Origin: Kumtagia ephedrae
GTDB lineage: Bacteria; Pseudomonadota; Alphaproteobacteria; Rhizobiales; Rhizobiaceae
DNA: 64,000 nt
Direction: 5' to 3'
Assembly: GCF_003012745.1 (NCBI RefSeq)
Contig: NZ_PXYK01000006.1
Location: 62,001-126,000, forward strand
The notes beneath the pieces were generated by a model. It did no database searches, was not told where the DNA came from, and saw only the letters and a list, made by a program, of their open reading frames with translations. Shown here in pieces: positions 19,889 through 27,120 of the stretch. Made by a program: the position numbers and the translations under genes. The stretch's first letter is position 1. Each line of letters begins with the position of its first letter.

Positions 19889-21004
19889 ATGTCGCACAAC
19901 ACGTTCGGCCATCTTTTCCGCGTCACCACCTGGGGCGAGAGCCACGGCGCGGCGCTCGGCTGCGTGGTCGACGGCTGCCCGCCCGGCATCCGCTTCACCC
20001 GCGCCGACATCCAGGCTGAACTCGACCGCCGGCGCCCCGGCCAGTCGCGCTTCGTCACCCAGCGGCGCGAGCCGGACGAGGTCAAGATCCTCTCCGGAGT
20101 AGTCGAGGACGGTGACGCGCTGGTGACGACCGGCACGCCGGTGTCGATGCTGATCGAGAATGTCGACCAGCGCTCCAAGGACTATGGCGACATCGCCCGC
20201 CAGTACCGGCCGGGCCACGCCGACTACGCCTATGACGTCAAATACGGCATCCGCGACCATCGCGGCGGCGGCCGCTCGTCGGCGCGCGAGACGGCGGCGC
20301 GTGTCGCCGCCGGCGCGCTCGCCCGCAAGGTGGTGCCGGGCCTCGTCGTGCGCGGCGCGCTGGTCGCCATCGGCGGGAAGGACATCGACCGCGCCAATTG
20401 GAATTGGGATTTCGTGCACGATGCCGAAAACCCGTTCTTCACGCCTGACCCGGCCTCGGTTCCCGTTTTCGCCGCCTATCTCGACGGCATCCGCAAGGCC
20501 GGCTCCTCGGTCGGCGCGCTCATCGAGATCGTCGCGGAAGGCGTGCCGCCGGGGCTCGGCGCGCCGATCTACGCAAAACTCGACCAGGACATCGCCGGCA
20601 ATTTGATGTCGATCAATGCCGTGAAGGGCGTCGAGATCGGCGAGGGTTTTGCCGCGGCGCGGCTGACCGGCGAAGAGAATGCCGACGAGATGCGCATGGG
20701 CAATGACGGGCAGCCGATCTTCCTCTCCAACCACGCCGGCGGCATTCTGGGCGGCATCTCGACCGGCCAGCCGGTGGTGGCGCGCTTCGCCGTCAAGCCG
20801 ACCTCGTCGATCCTCACCCCGCGCCGGTCGATCGACAAGGACGGCCGCGACGTCGAGGTGATGACCAAGGGCCGCCACGACCCCTGCGTCGGCATCCGCG
20901 CCGTGCCGATCGGCGAGGCGATGGTTGCCTGCGCCATCGCCGACCATTATCTGCGGCATCGGGGGCAGACGGGTAGAATTTTGCGAATAGCGAATAGGGA
21001 GTAG
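19889..21004 (+). CDS. aroC: chorismate synthase
   Basis: 371 residues from the ATG at 19889. It makes chorismate, the end product of the shikimate pathway, and needs reduced FMN. Motifs: GESHGAALG near the N-terminus, the [12 protein letters not shown] and [16 protein letters not shown]/phosphate loops, and [12 protein letters not shown]. After the usual ending around YLRHRGQTG, the last 8-9 residues and the stop codon are encoded by a heptamer repeat element. Confidence 0.96.
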   Translation: MSHNTFGHLFRVTTWGESHGAALGCVVDGCPPGIRFTRADIQAELDRRRPGQSRFVTQRREPDEVKILSGVVEDGDALVTTGTPVSMLIENVDQRSKDYGDIARQYRPGHADYAYDVKYGIRDHRGGGRSSARETAARVAAGALARKVVPGLVVRGALVAIGGKDIDRANWNWDFVHDAENPFFTPDPASVPVFAAYLDGIRKAGSSVGALIEIVAEGVPPGLGAPIYAKLDQDIAGNLMSINAVKGVEIGEGFAAARLTGEENADEMRMGNDGQPIFLSNHAGGILGGISTGQPVVARFAVKPTSSILTPRRSIDKDGRDVEVMTKGRHDPCVGIRAVPIGEAMVACAIADHYLRHRGQTGRILRIANRE

Positions 21005-21086
21005 CGAATAGATGGTGGATATCGACAGCGTGACGCCGGGCGGCGCGCTCTTCTTCTCTATTCGCTGTTCCCTATTCGCTATTCGC
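20983..21086. repeat. TAG-heptamer palindromic element A
   Basis: The left arm (20983-21011) is built of 7-base units TAGCGAA, TAGCGAA, TAGGGAG, TAGCGAA. The right arm (21058-21086) is its inverted repeat, 27 of 29 positions matching, around a 46-base core. On the plus strand TAG occurs at 20988, 20995, 21002 and 21009, covering all three frames. On the minus strand two of three frames are covered, the third unit having become CAG. A further GCGAATA copy touches the ribB start. Confidence 0.85.
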
Positions 21087-21109
21087 TCAGCCAACGGATC
21101 GAGCGAATA

Positions 21110-22210
21110 ATGCCCTACGATCAAAAACGAGTCGTCGAAGCCATCCGCGCCTTCGAGCGCGGCGAGATCGTCGTGGTGACCGACGACGACGATCGCGAGA
21201 ACGAAGGCGACCTGATCGTGGCGGCGATCCACTGCACGCCGGAGAAGATGGCCTTCATCGTGCGCAACACCTCGGGCATCGTCTGCACGCCGATGACGCG
21301 CGAGGACGCGCGCCGGCTCAACCTGGCGCCGATGGTGGCCGACAACGATTCGGCCCACACCACCGCCTTCACCGTCAGCGTCGACTTCAAGCACGGCACC
21401 ACCACCGGCATCTCGGCCGACGACCGCACGCTCACCGTGCGCAATCTCGCCAACGGCAATGCCGGCGCCTCCGACTTCGTGCGCCCCGGCCACATCTTCC
21501 CGCTGATCGCGCGCGAGGGCGGTGTGCTGATGCGTTCCGGCCATACCGAGGCGGCGGTCGACCTGTGCAAGCTCGCCAATTTGCCGCCGGTCGGCGTCAT
21601 CTCCGAACTGGTCAATGACGACGGCACGGTGATGCGCGGGCCGCAGGTGGCGGCCTTCGCCGAAAAACATGCGCTGAAGCAGGTGTCGGTCGCCGACCTG
21701 ATCGCCTACCGCCAGCGCAAGGAGACGCTGGTCCAGCGTCTCGCCTGCACCGAGATCGAGACGGCCGGCGGCAAGGCGCAGGTCTTCACCTACGGCCTGC
21801 CCTGGGACGTCATGCACCATCTCGCCGTGGTGTTCGGCGACATCCGCGACGGCGAGAACGTGCCGGTGCGCCTGCATTCGGAGGACGTCGTCAACGACGT
21901 GTTCGGCAAGGGCACGGCGCTCAAGGAGCTCTTGGCCTCGTTCGGCGAGCGCAAGCGCGGCGTCGTCGTCTATCTGCGCGAGGGTTCCGTCGGCGTCGCC
22001 CATGCCGGGCGCAACCGCCCGGCCAACGAGGAGCGCGAGAGCCACGAGGAGGCGCGCCGCCGCGAAGCGGAGTGGCGCGAGATCGGGCTGGGCGCGCAGA
22101 TCCTCAAGGATCTCGGCGTGCAGTCGATCGACCTAGTCGCCTCGCGCGAGCGTCACTATGTCGGCCTGGAAGGGTTCGGCATCAGGATCGCCAGAACGAC
22201 GATCCTTTAG
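21110..22210 (+). CDS. ribB: 3,4-dihydroxy-2-butanone 4-phosphate synthase with degenerate RibA-like domain
   Basis: 366 residues. The N-terminal half (about 1-205) is RibB, making the four-carbon riboflavin precursor from ribulose 5-phosphate: DDDDRENEGDL metal/phosphate loop, GHTEAAVDLCKLA and GVISELVNDDG. The C-terminal half resembles GTP cyclohydrolase II but lacks the zinc cysteines (the usual HSECLTGD-like segment reads HSEDVVND), so it should not open GTP. The start lies in repeat-derived sequence with only a weak ribosome site. Confidence 0.93.
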   Translation: MPYDQKRVVEAIRAFERGEIVVVTDDDDRENEGDLIVAAIHCTPEKMAFIVRNTSGIVCTPMTREDARRLNLAPMVADNDSAHTTAFTVSVDFKHGTTTGISADDRTLTVRNLANGNAGASDFVRPGHIFPLIAREGGVLMRSGHTEAAVDLCKLANLPPVGVISELVNDDGTVMRGPQVAAFAEKHALKQVSVADLIAYRQRKETLVQRLACTEIETAGGKAQVFTYGLPWDVMHHLAVVFGDIRDGENVPVRLHSEDVVNDVFGKGTALKELLASFGERKRGVVVYLREGSVGVAHAGRNRPANEERESHEEARRREAEWREIGLGAQILKDLGVQSIDLVASRERHYVGLEGFGIRIARTTIL

Positions 22211-22226
22211 GCCTGACGCGGCCGCG

Positions 22227-22275
22227 TTGGCGGCCGCGCAGCCGTGTGTTATGATGTACTCGACATGTAACACAC
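22227..22275 (+). promoter_or_regulatory. promoter and operator of the ParE-type TA locus
   Basis: TTGGCG (22227-22232) and TATGAT (22250-22255) have an exact 17-base spacing. GTGTGTTA (22244-22251) and TAACACAC (22268-22275) form a perfect 8-base inverted repeat straddling the -10, extended inside by ATGT/ACAT. Binding there would block the polymerase, as expected for TA autoregulation. The antitoxin ATG is 11 bases downstream of the repeat. Confidence 0.7.
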
Positions 22276-22285
22276 GGGGGCCGCA

Positions 22286-22582
22286 ATGGCCGACAGCACG
22301 TTCACCTTCCGCGTCGATGAAGAGCTGAAATCCGCCTTCGCCGATGCCGCCAGGGCCGAGGATCGCACGGCCGCCCAGCTTCTGCGCGTGCTGATGCGCG
22401 AGGCGGTCGAGCGGTCGCAGGCGAAACGGGAGTATGATGCGTGGTTCGATGCCGAAATCGATGCCGCGCTCAAGGAAGCCGACGACCCGAATACGGAGTG
22501 GGTTCCGCATGAAGTCGTCAAGGAGGATATGGCGAGGCAACGGGCAGAGCTTCTTGCCCGGCTTGAGGCCGGCGAGAAGTGA
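22286..22582 (+). CDS. antitoxin, RelB/ribbon-helix-helix type
   Basis: 98 residues. The N-terminal FTFRVDEELKSAFADAARAEDRTAAQLLRVL is a ribbon-helix-helix DNA-binding fold; the C-terminal part is a long charged helix, typical of toxin-wrapping antitoxin tails. The stop overlaps the GTG start of the toxin (GTGA), so the two are translationally coupled. It probably represses the promoter immediately upstream. Confidence 0.85.
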   Translation: MADSTFTFRVDEELKSAFADAARAEDRTAAQLLRVLMREAVERSQAKREYDAWFDAEIDAALKEADDPNTEWVPHEVVKEDMARQRAELLARLEAGEK

Positions 22583-22878
22583 GGGTCGTTTGGCTGGCCA
22601 GAGCACGGATCGAACGGCAAAAGGCGATCGACTATATTGCTCGGGATAGCCCGCAGGCGGCGTTGGGCCAACTCGAAGAAATAGAAAGGCAAACCGACAA
22701 GCTGTTCGACTTCCCCGAGATCGGACGTCCCGGCCGCAAGCGCGGCACGCGCGAGCTGGTGATTACGGGTACGCCTTTCCTGGCGGTGTATCGTATTCGC
22801 GCGAAGGCAGAAGTTCAGATCCTCCGCCTGCTGCACGGAGCCCAGCGTTGGCCGCCGCGCAAGCGCCGGGATCGTTGA
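22579..22878 (+). CDS. ParE/RelE-family toxin
   Basis: 99 residues starting at GTG 22579 inside the antitoxin stop. The ParE/RelE fold is clear: VVWLARARIERQKAIDYIA, FPEIGRPGRKRGTRELVI, FLAVYRIRAKAEVQILRLLHG and the final QRWP. ParE-type members poison gyrase, while RelE-type members cut mRNA; the WP ending favours the ParE group. No damage is visible. Confidence 0.87.
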   Translation: MRVVWLARARIERQKAIDYIARDSPQAALGQLEEIERQTDKLFDFPEIGRPGRKRGTRELVITGTPFLAVYRIRAKAEVQILRLLHGAQRWPPRKRRDR

Positions 22879-22926
22879 CGGATTGTCCGGCCGCAAGCGT
22901 GCCGGAGAAGCAAATCATCCCAAATG

Positions 22927-22959
22927 AAAAGGGCTCCGACGTTCCGCCGGAGCCCTTTT
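22927..22959. terminator. bidirectional intrinsic terminator
   Basis: AAAAGGGCTCCG (22927-22938) and CGGAGCCCTTTT (22948-22959) form a perfect 12-base stem with a 9-base loop and T/A runs on both sides. It sits between the plus-strand toxin gene and the minus-strand MFS gene and can stop both transcripts. Confidence 0.9.
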
Positions 22960-22974
22960 CGCTTATGCGCCGGA

Positions 22975-24195
22975 TCATTCCGCCGGTTGCGGGGCCGCGG
23001 CGGGCAGGCTCCTGACCCCGTCGCCGGCCAGCGTGCGCTGGCCGAGCAACACCGTGAGCAGGGAGATCGTCCCGGCGACGACGGATACCCAGAAACCGTT
23101 CTGCGCGCCGAAATTGTCGACCACCCAACCGGCCGCGAAGGCTCCGAGCGCCATGCCGATGCCGATACCGGTCATCACCCAGGTGACGCCCTCGGTCAGC
23201 ATCGCCTCCGGCACGCGCCGCTCGATCAGGCCGAAGGCGGTGATGAAGGTCGGCGAGATCGCCACGCCGCTGACGAACACGGCCAGCGCCAGCAGCAGCA
23301 CCGTGTCGGCGACCAGCAGCGGCAGCGTGGTCAGCGCGATGATGGCGACGGCGATGGCGAGCTGCCGCTGCAGCGCCATCTTCAGGTTGAGCGCGCCGAC
23401 GATCAGGCCGACGACGAAGGAGCCGACCGCGTAGACGCCGATGACCAGGCTGGCGGCGCCGGGCTGGCCGAGCTCCTTGGTGATCGCCACGGCGCTGACT
23501 TCGGCGGTCGCGAAGATCGCGCCGATGAAGATCAGGGCGAAGGTGATGATCTGCACCGGCCTCTGCCGGATCGCCGAACCGCCGCCGCCGTGTTCCACCG
23601 GCCGCACCCGCGGCTCGGTCGAGCGCTGCAGGATGAAGGCCGCCGATCCGAATGCCAGGAACAGCGTGCTGACCAGCATTCCGGCTTCCGGGAACAGCGC
23701 CACGCTCAAGCCCACCGATACCGACGCGCCGGCGATGTAGACGAGCTCGTCGGCGGCCGATTCGAAAGCGAAGGCGGTGTTGAGCTCGGGACGGTCGCGA
23801 AAGATCTCCGTCCAGCGCGCGCGCACCATCGCCGGAATGCTGGGCATGGTGGCGGCGAGCAGCGCCGAGGCGAACAGCGTCCAGGTCGGCCATCCCTGGT
23901 TGGTGGCCGCGATCAGGGCCGTGAAGGCGGCCACGGAGACGATCGTGGCCGGCACCATCACCCTGGCCTGGCCGAGGCGGTCGACCAGCCGGGAGATCTG
24001 CGGCGCCACCAGGGCGTTGGTCAGCGCGAAGGTGGCCGACACCGCGCCGGCCAGCCAGTATTCGCCGAGCGCCTGCGACAGCATGGCGACGATGCCGATG
24101 GGAGCCATGGCGAGCGGCAGCCGCGCCAGGAAGCCGGCGGCGGCAAAGCCCTTGGCGCCTGGCGCCCTGAAGATTTCGCGATAGGGATTGGACAT
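22975..24195 (-). CDS. MFS transporter
   Basis: 406 residues from the ATG at 24195 (AGGAG ribosome site 7 bases upstream), with twelve hydrophobic segments and the usual central cytoplasmic loop (residues about 190-210). Loop signatures such as LVDRLGQARVM fit a drug/metabolite proton antiporter. The substrate is unknown. It is divergent from a TetR regulator with four operator copies between them, a standard layout for an efflux pump induced by its substrate. Confidence 0.9.
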   Translation of the reverse strand: MSNPYREIFRAPGAKGFAAAGFLARLPLAMAPIGIVAMLSQALGEYWLAGAVSATFALTNALVAPQISRLVDRLGQARVMVPATIVSVAAFTALIAATNQGWPTWTLFASALLAATMPSIPAMVRARWTEIFRDRPELNTAFAFESAADELVYIAGASVSVGLSVALFPEAGMLVSTLFLAFGSAAFILQRSTEPRVRPVEHGGGGSAIRQRPVQIITFALIFIGAIFATAEVSAVAITKELGQPGAASLVIGVYAVGSFVVGLIVGALNLKMALQRQLAIAVAIIALTTLPLLVADTVLLLALAVFVSGVAISPTFITAFGLIERRVPEAMLTEGVTWVMTGIGIGMALGAFAAGWVVDNFGAQNGFWVSVVAGTISLLTVLLGQRTLAGDGVRSLPAAAPQPAE

Positions 24196-24231
24196 GGGGA
24201 TGCTCCTGGATTCCCGGGGCGACGCCACTTA

Positions 24232-24322
24232 CATACGTAGCGTATGCATTCAGATAATTGCATACGGATCGTATGTCAATTAATATACGCGTCGTACGTG
24301 AAATCAATATACCGCTCGTATG
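24232..24322. promoter_or_regulatory. four TetR operator repeats
   Basis: Four 15-base sites share CATACG-N3-CGTATG: 24232-24246 (exact), 24261-24275 (exact), 24284-24298 (arms TATACG/CGTACG) and 24308-24322 (arms TATACC/CGTATG). Start-to-start steps are 29, 23 and 24 bases. The array fills the gap between the divergent MFS and tetR genes and must overlap both promoters; the last site ends 13 bases before the tetR ATG. Confidence 0.8.
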
Positions 24323-24335
24323 GGAAAGGACGGCA

Positions 24336-24926
24336 ATGGCCCACAGACCGCGCAGCGAGATGATCGCGGAAACCCGCGCAAAGCTGCTCGCCGCCGCCCG
24401 CCAGGCCTTCGGAACCGTCGGCTACGCGGACGCGTCGATGGACGATTTCACCGCCGCCGCCGGCCTCACCCGCGGCGCGCTCTACCATCACTTCGGCGAC
24501 AAGAAAGGCCTGCTGCAGGCGGTCATCGCCGAGATCGATGCCGAGATGAACGAGCGGCTGTGCACCATCTCGGGCCGCGCGCCGAACCGCTGGCAGGGTT
24601 TTGTCGACGAGTCTGTCGCCTATATCGAGATGGCGCTCGAGCCGGAGATCCAGCGCATCATGCTGCGCGACGGGCCTGCCGTGCTAGGCGATCCCGCGCA
24701 ATGGCCCAACGCCAATGCCTGCATCTCGTCCATGACCCGGAGCCTCGCCCGGCTGAAGGCGGACGGCGCCGTCGCCGACATCGATCCGGAGGCGGCGGCG
24801 CGCCTGATCAGCGGCGCCTCCCTCTACGCGGCACAGTGGATCGCCAATTCCGATGACCCGGAAGCGACCTCGAAGAAGGCGGTGGCAGCTTTCAAGGCAA
24901 TGCTGGAAGGGTTTTTGGTGCGCTGA
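24336..24926 (+). CDS. TetR family repressor
   Basis: 196 residues from the ATG at 24336, with AAGGA 5-6 bases upstream; an in-frame start at 24258 would read through the operators and is rejected. The N-terminal helix-turn-helix is visible in ASMDDFTAAAGLTRGALYHHF. The C-terminal ligand domain resembles TetR_C members beside MFS pumps. It probably represses both itself and the transporter. Confidence 0.92.
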   Translation: MAHRPRSEMIAETRAKLLAAARQAFGTVGYADASMDDFTAAAGLTRGALYHHFGDKKGLLQAVIAEIDAEMNERLCTISGRAPNRWQGFVDESVAYIEMALEPEIQRIMLRDGPAVLGDPAQWPNANACISSMTRSLARLKADGAVADIDPEAAARLISGASLYAAQWIANSDDPEATSKKAVAAFKAMLEGFLVR

Positions 24927-24958
24927 TGATTTTTTTCTTTCGGTCGGCCACGGGGCGA

Positions 24959-25669
24959 CTACCTGCCGGCGATCGCCGCTTTCAGCCCTGTTTCGCCTTC
25001 CCCGCCGAAAGTCTCGCTCATGACGAGTTCGGCCGCCGGCATGCGGCTACGCCATCCCTGCGTCTCCAGGTCGGGTTTCTCGGCGAAGCAGGAAACGCGC
25101 CCGACGCAGAGATAGGCCACCGGCACGACATGCTCGGGAATGCCGAGCAACGCCTTCAGCGCCGCCTCGTCGAAGATGCTGACCCAGCCGACGCCGATGC
25201 CTTCCGCACGCGCCGCAAGCCAGAAATTCTGGACGGCGCAGACGGTGCTGTAGAGGTCCATCTGCGGGTTGTGCCAGCGGCCGAGCGGCGTTTCCTGCGC
25301 CCGGCTGCGGTCGCAGGTGATGCAGAGGTTGAGCGCGCTCTCGCAGATGCCCTCCAGCCGCAGCTTTTTGTAGAGCGCCTGCCTGTCGCCCGCGATCCGC
25401 TCCGCCTCCTCCAGTCGGGCGGCGAGGAAGAGGTCGCGCACCCTCTCGCGGCGCGCCGCGTCGCGGATGACGACAAAATTCCACGGCTGCATGTAGCCGA
25501 CCGAGGGCGCGTGGTGGGCGGCCTCGATCAGCCGCGCCAGCACGGCGTCGTCGACCGGCTCGCCGGAAAAATGCGCGCGCACGTCGCGGCGCGTTGAGAT
25601 GGCCCGGTAGACCGCCTCGCGGTCCGCCTCCTCGAAGGCATGGGCTGAAGATGTGGCGCCTGCGGGCAT
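24959..25669 (-). CDS. bluB: 5,6-dimethylbenzimidazole synthase BluB
   Basis: 236 residues from the ATG at 25669 (another in-frame ATG is seven codons upstream). BluB cleaves reduced FMN with oxygen to make the lower ligand of vitamin B12. Nitroreductase-fold motifs: STRRDVRAHF, APSVGYMQPWNFVVI and GVGWVSIFDEAALKALLGIPEHVVPVAYLCVG. The conserved Asp near the start (RRDVR) fits the catalytic residue. A cobalamin riboswitch lies directly upstream. No other cob genes are in the window. Confidence 0.93.
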   Translation of the reverse strand: MPAGATSSAHAFEEADREAVYRAISTRRDVRAHFSGEPVDDAVLARLIEAAHHAPSVGYMQPWNFVVIRDAARRERVRDLFLAARLEEAERIAGDRQALYKKLRLEGICESALNLCITCDRSRAQETPLGRWHNPQMDLYSTVCAVQNFWLAARAEGIGVGWVSIFDEAALKALLGIPEHVVPVAYLCVGRVSCFAEKPDLETQGWRSRMPAAELVMSETFGGEGETGLKAAIAGR

Positions 25670-25734
25670 CGCTTGTCCCCTCGCGATCATTGGACAAGTC
25701 GATCCGCCCGGCCTTGCGGATGACCTTCCTGTCC

Positions 25735-25878
25735 GGCCGGTCTTCTGGCTCGGGTTCGCCCCGCCTCCGGCGCCTTCCCGCCGCAAGGCGGTGGCACATG
25801 CCGGCGCGGTCCCCCTTACAGCGTTGGGCACGCCACGGGATTCCACCGTGTTCCCGATTCTCCCGCGAGGCGGGCACC
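25735..25878 (-). promoter_or_regulatory. cobalamin riboswitch upstream of bluB
   Basis: On the minus strand the conserved blocks appear in order: GGTGCC (25878-25873), GGTGGAATCCCGTG, a degenerate B12 box ending in GCTGTAA, the TGCCACCGCC...GGCGGGAAGG paired element, and GAGCCAGAAGACC near 25750. This is the class-I B12 aptamer layout. It should lower bluB expression when adenosylcobalamin is abundant. The aptamer ends about 65 bases before the start codon. Confidence 0.9.
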
Positions 25879-26103
25879 GGACAATGGCGGCACTCTATGC
25901 CGGAAAGTTATCGGACGCGACCCCCGGGGCGACATCGTCCGGCGAACATTTCCCTGAGCGTCCGTAGCGATCCGGGGAAGCGACGCCTTCCGCGCCACGC
26001 CGGCGAACGTATGCACCGCGACGCAGAAGGGACCCGGCCCGGGTGAGACGACCAGCGAAACCGCAGCGCGTGAATTACGTCGCTGGCATCATGATCGACA
26101 CCG

Positions 26104-26751
26104 CTACGCGGAACCGGCGAGCAGGTCTTCGCGGGGGATGAGACGCGCGGCGTCACGATCGGAAGCGCGCGCGCTCGCGGCGAGGCCCGAGGCAACGCCG
26201 GCGCGGTCGGCCGCAGCGCGGTTCTGGCTCATCTTGCGCTTGCCCTCCAGGCGGGCGATCGGCATGCGCAGGCCGACGATGCCGCGTAGCTGCGCCTGGA
26301 TGAAATCCGCCGGCGCGTCCGACACCGTCCAGGGCGAGGGCCGTTCGCCCTCGTGCAGATCGGTCAGGCGGCTCACGACTTGCAGCAGCCTTCCTGGATC
26401 AGTGAAGAACTCGACCGGGCCGTAGGCATGGACGGCGACATAATTCCAGGTCGGCACCACCTTCCCGGTTTCCTGCTTGGTCGCATACCACGACGGCGTC
26501 ACATAGGCGTCCGGTCCCATGAAGATCGCCAGTCCATCGCCCAGCGGCGGAACGCGCCACTGGGGATTGGCCTTGGCCAGATGGCCGTAGATCACGCCGT
26601 GCTCGCGCTCGCTTTCGTCGAGGTAGAGCGGCAACGGCGTGGCCAGCGGGCCTTCCGTGGTCGCGGTGACGAAATTCGCCAGCCGTGCCGCACGGATCGT
26701 GGCCCTCAGGCTCTGCTGATCGTCGTCACGAAAGGCGGGAGGCGTATACAT
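26104..26751 (-). CDS. FMN-binding negative regulator, PaiB family
   Basis: 215 residues from the ATG at 26751 (AAGGAG site upstream). Family signatures: MYTPPAFRDDD start, ATPLPLYLDE, VIYGHLAKANPQW, AIFMGPDAYVTPSWY and VPTWNYVAVHAYG. Bacillus PaiB represses sporulation and protease genes; alphaproteobacterial members are poorly studied, and a flavin-dependent enzyme role is equally possible. It is flanked by large non-coding gaps on both sides. Confidence 0.9.
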   Translation of the reverse strand: MYTPPAFRDDDQQSLRATIRAARLANFVTATTEGPLATPLPLYLDESEREHGVIYGHLAKANPQWRVPPLGDGLAIFMGPDAYVTPSWYATKQETGKVVPTWNYVAVHAYGPVEFFTDPGRLLQVVSRLTDLHEGERPSPWTVSDAPADFIQAQLRGIVGLRMPIARLEGKRKMSQNRAAADRAGVASGLAASARASDRDAARLIPREDLLAGSA

Positions 26752-27120
26752 GGCAAGCTCCTTGCGCTGGAGGGCAAGATGCGCAGGATTTGGCTCGCTT
26801 GGAATATCCAGTTTCAAGGCTTTGCGGGTCCAGTTTGAGAACGACGGCATCCGGCGCCGGATCGTCGCGACGATCAAGAGCATGTCCACCGCGGTCTATC
26901 GACCCATGGCGGACTTCCGTCCGCGCGGCGCCTTTCCGGCCGAAATGGAACCTCTCCCCGCCCGTCCGTCACCTTCCCGCCCAAAGGCGGGGCATCATGC
27001 GGGCGCGGTCCCTGCAGCAGCGCGGCGATGGTCGTGCCGACGAGATTGGGCCGGACCGCGAGCCGAGGCCGCCGAGTTCGACTCGCCCGCCCGGGCGAGG
27101 CCGGAGCTCCGGCGCCGAAC
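26752..27120 (-). other. intergenic region with a decayed cobalamin-riboswitch-like segment
   Basis: 369 bases without a credible gene. Its part 26935-27020 resembles the 3' half of the bluB riboswitch in the same orientation: shared TCCGGCCG, CCCCGCC, CCTTCCCGCC, AAGGCGG and GGCGCGGTCCC blocks in the same order (plus-strand spelling). The GAGCCAG-type end and the 5' half are missing, so it cannot fold as a working aptamer. Confidence 0.4.

Noticed and set aside
20983-21011. Possible CRISPR array
   Set aside because: Units are 7 bases without spacers, and arms are inverted; there are no cas genes in the window.
21005-21109. FMN riboswitch before ribB
   Set aside because: The conserved FMN-element blocks are absent; the region is occupied by the heptamer palindrome.
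19526-22045. Open frame of 839 codons on the minus strand opposite aroC and ribB
   Set aside because: Antisense shadow of two certain genes; it also crosses the repeat element and has no recognisable domain.
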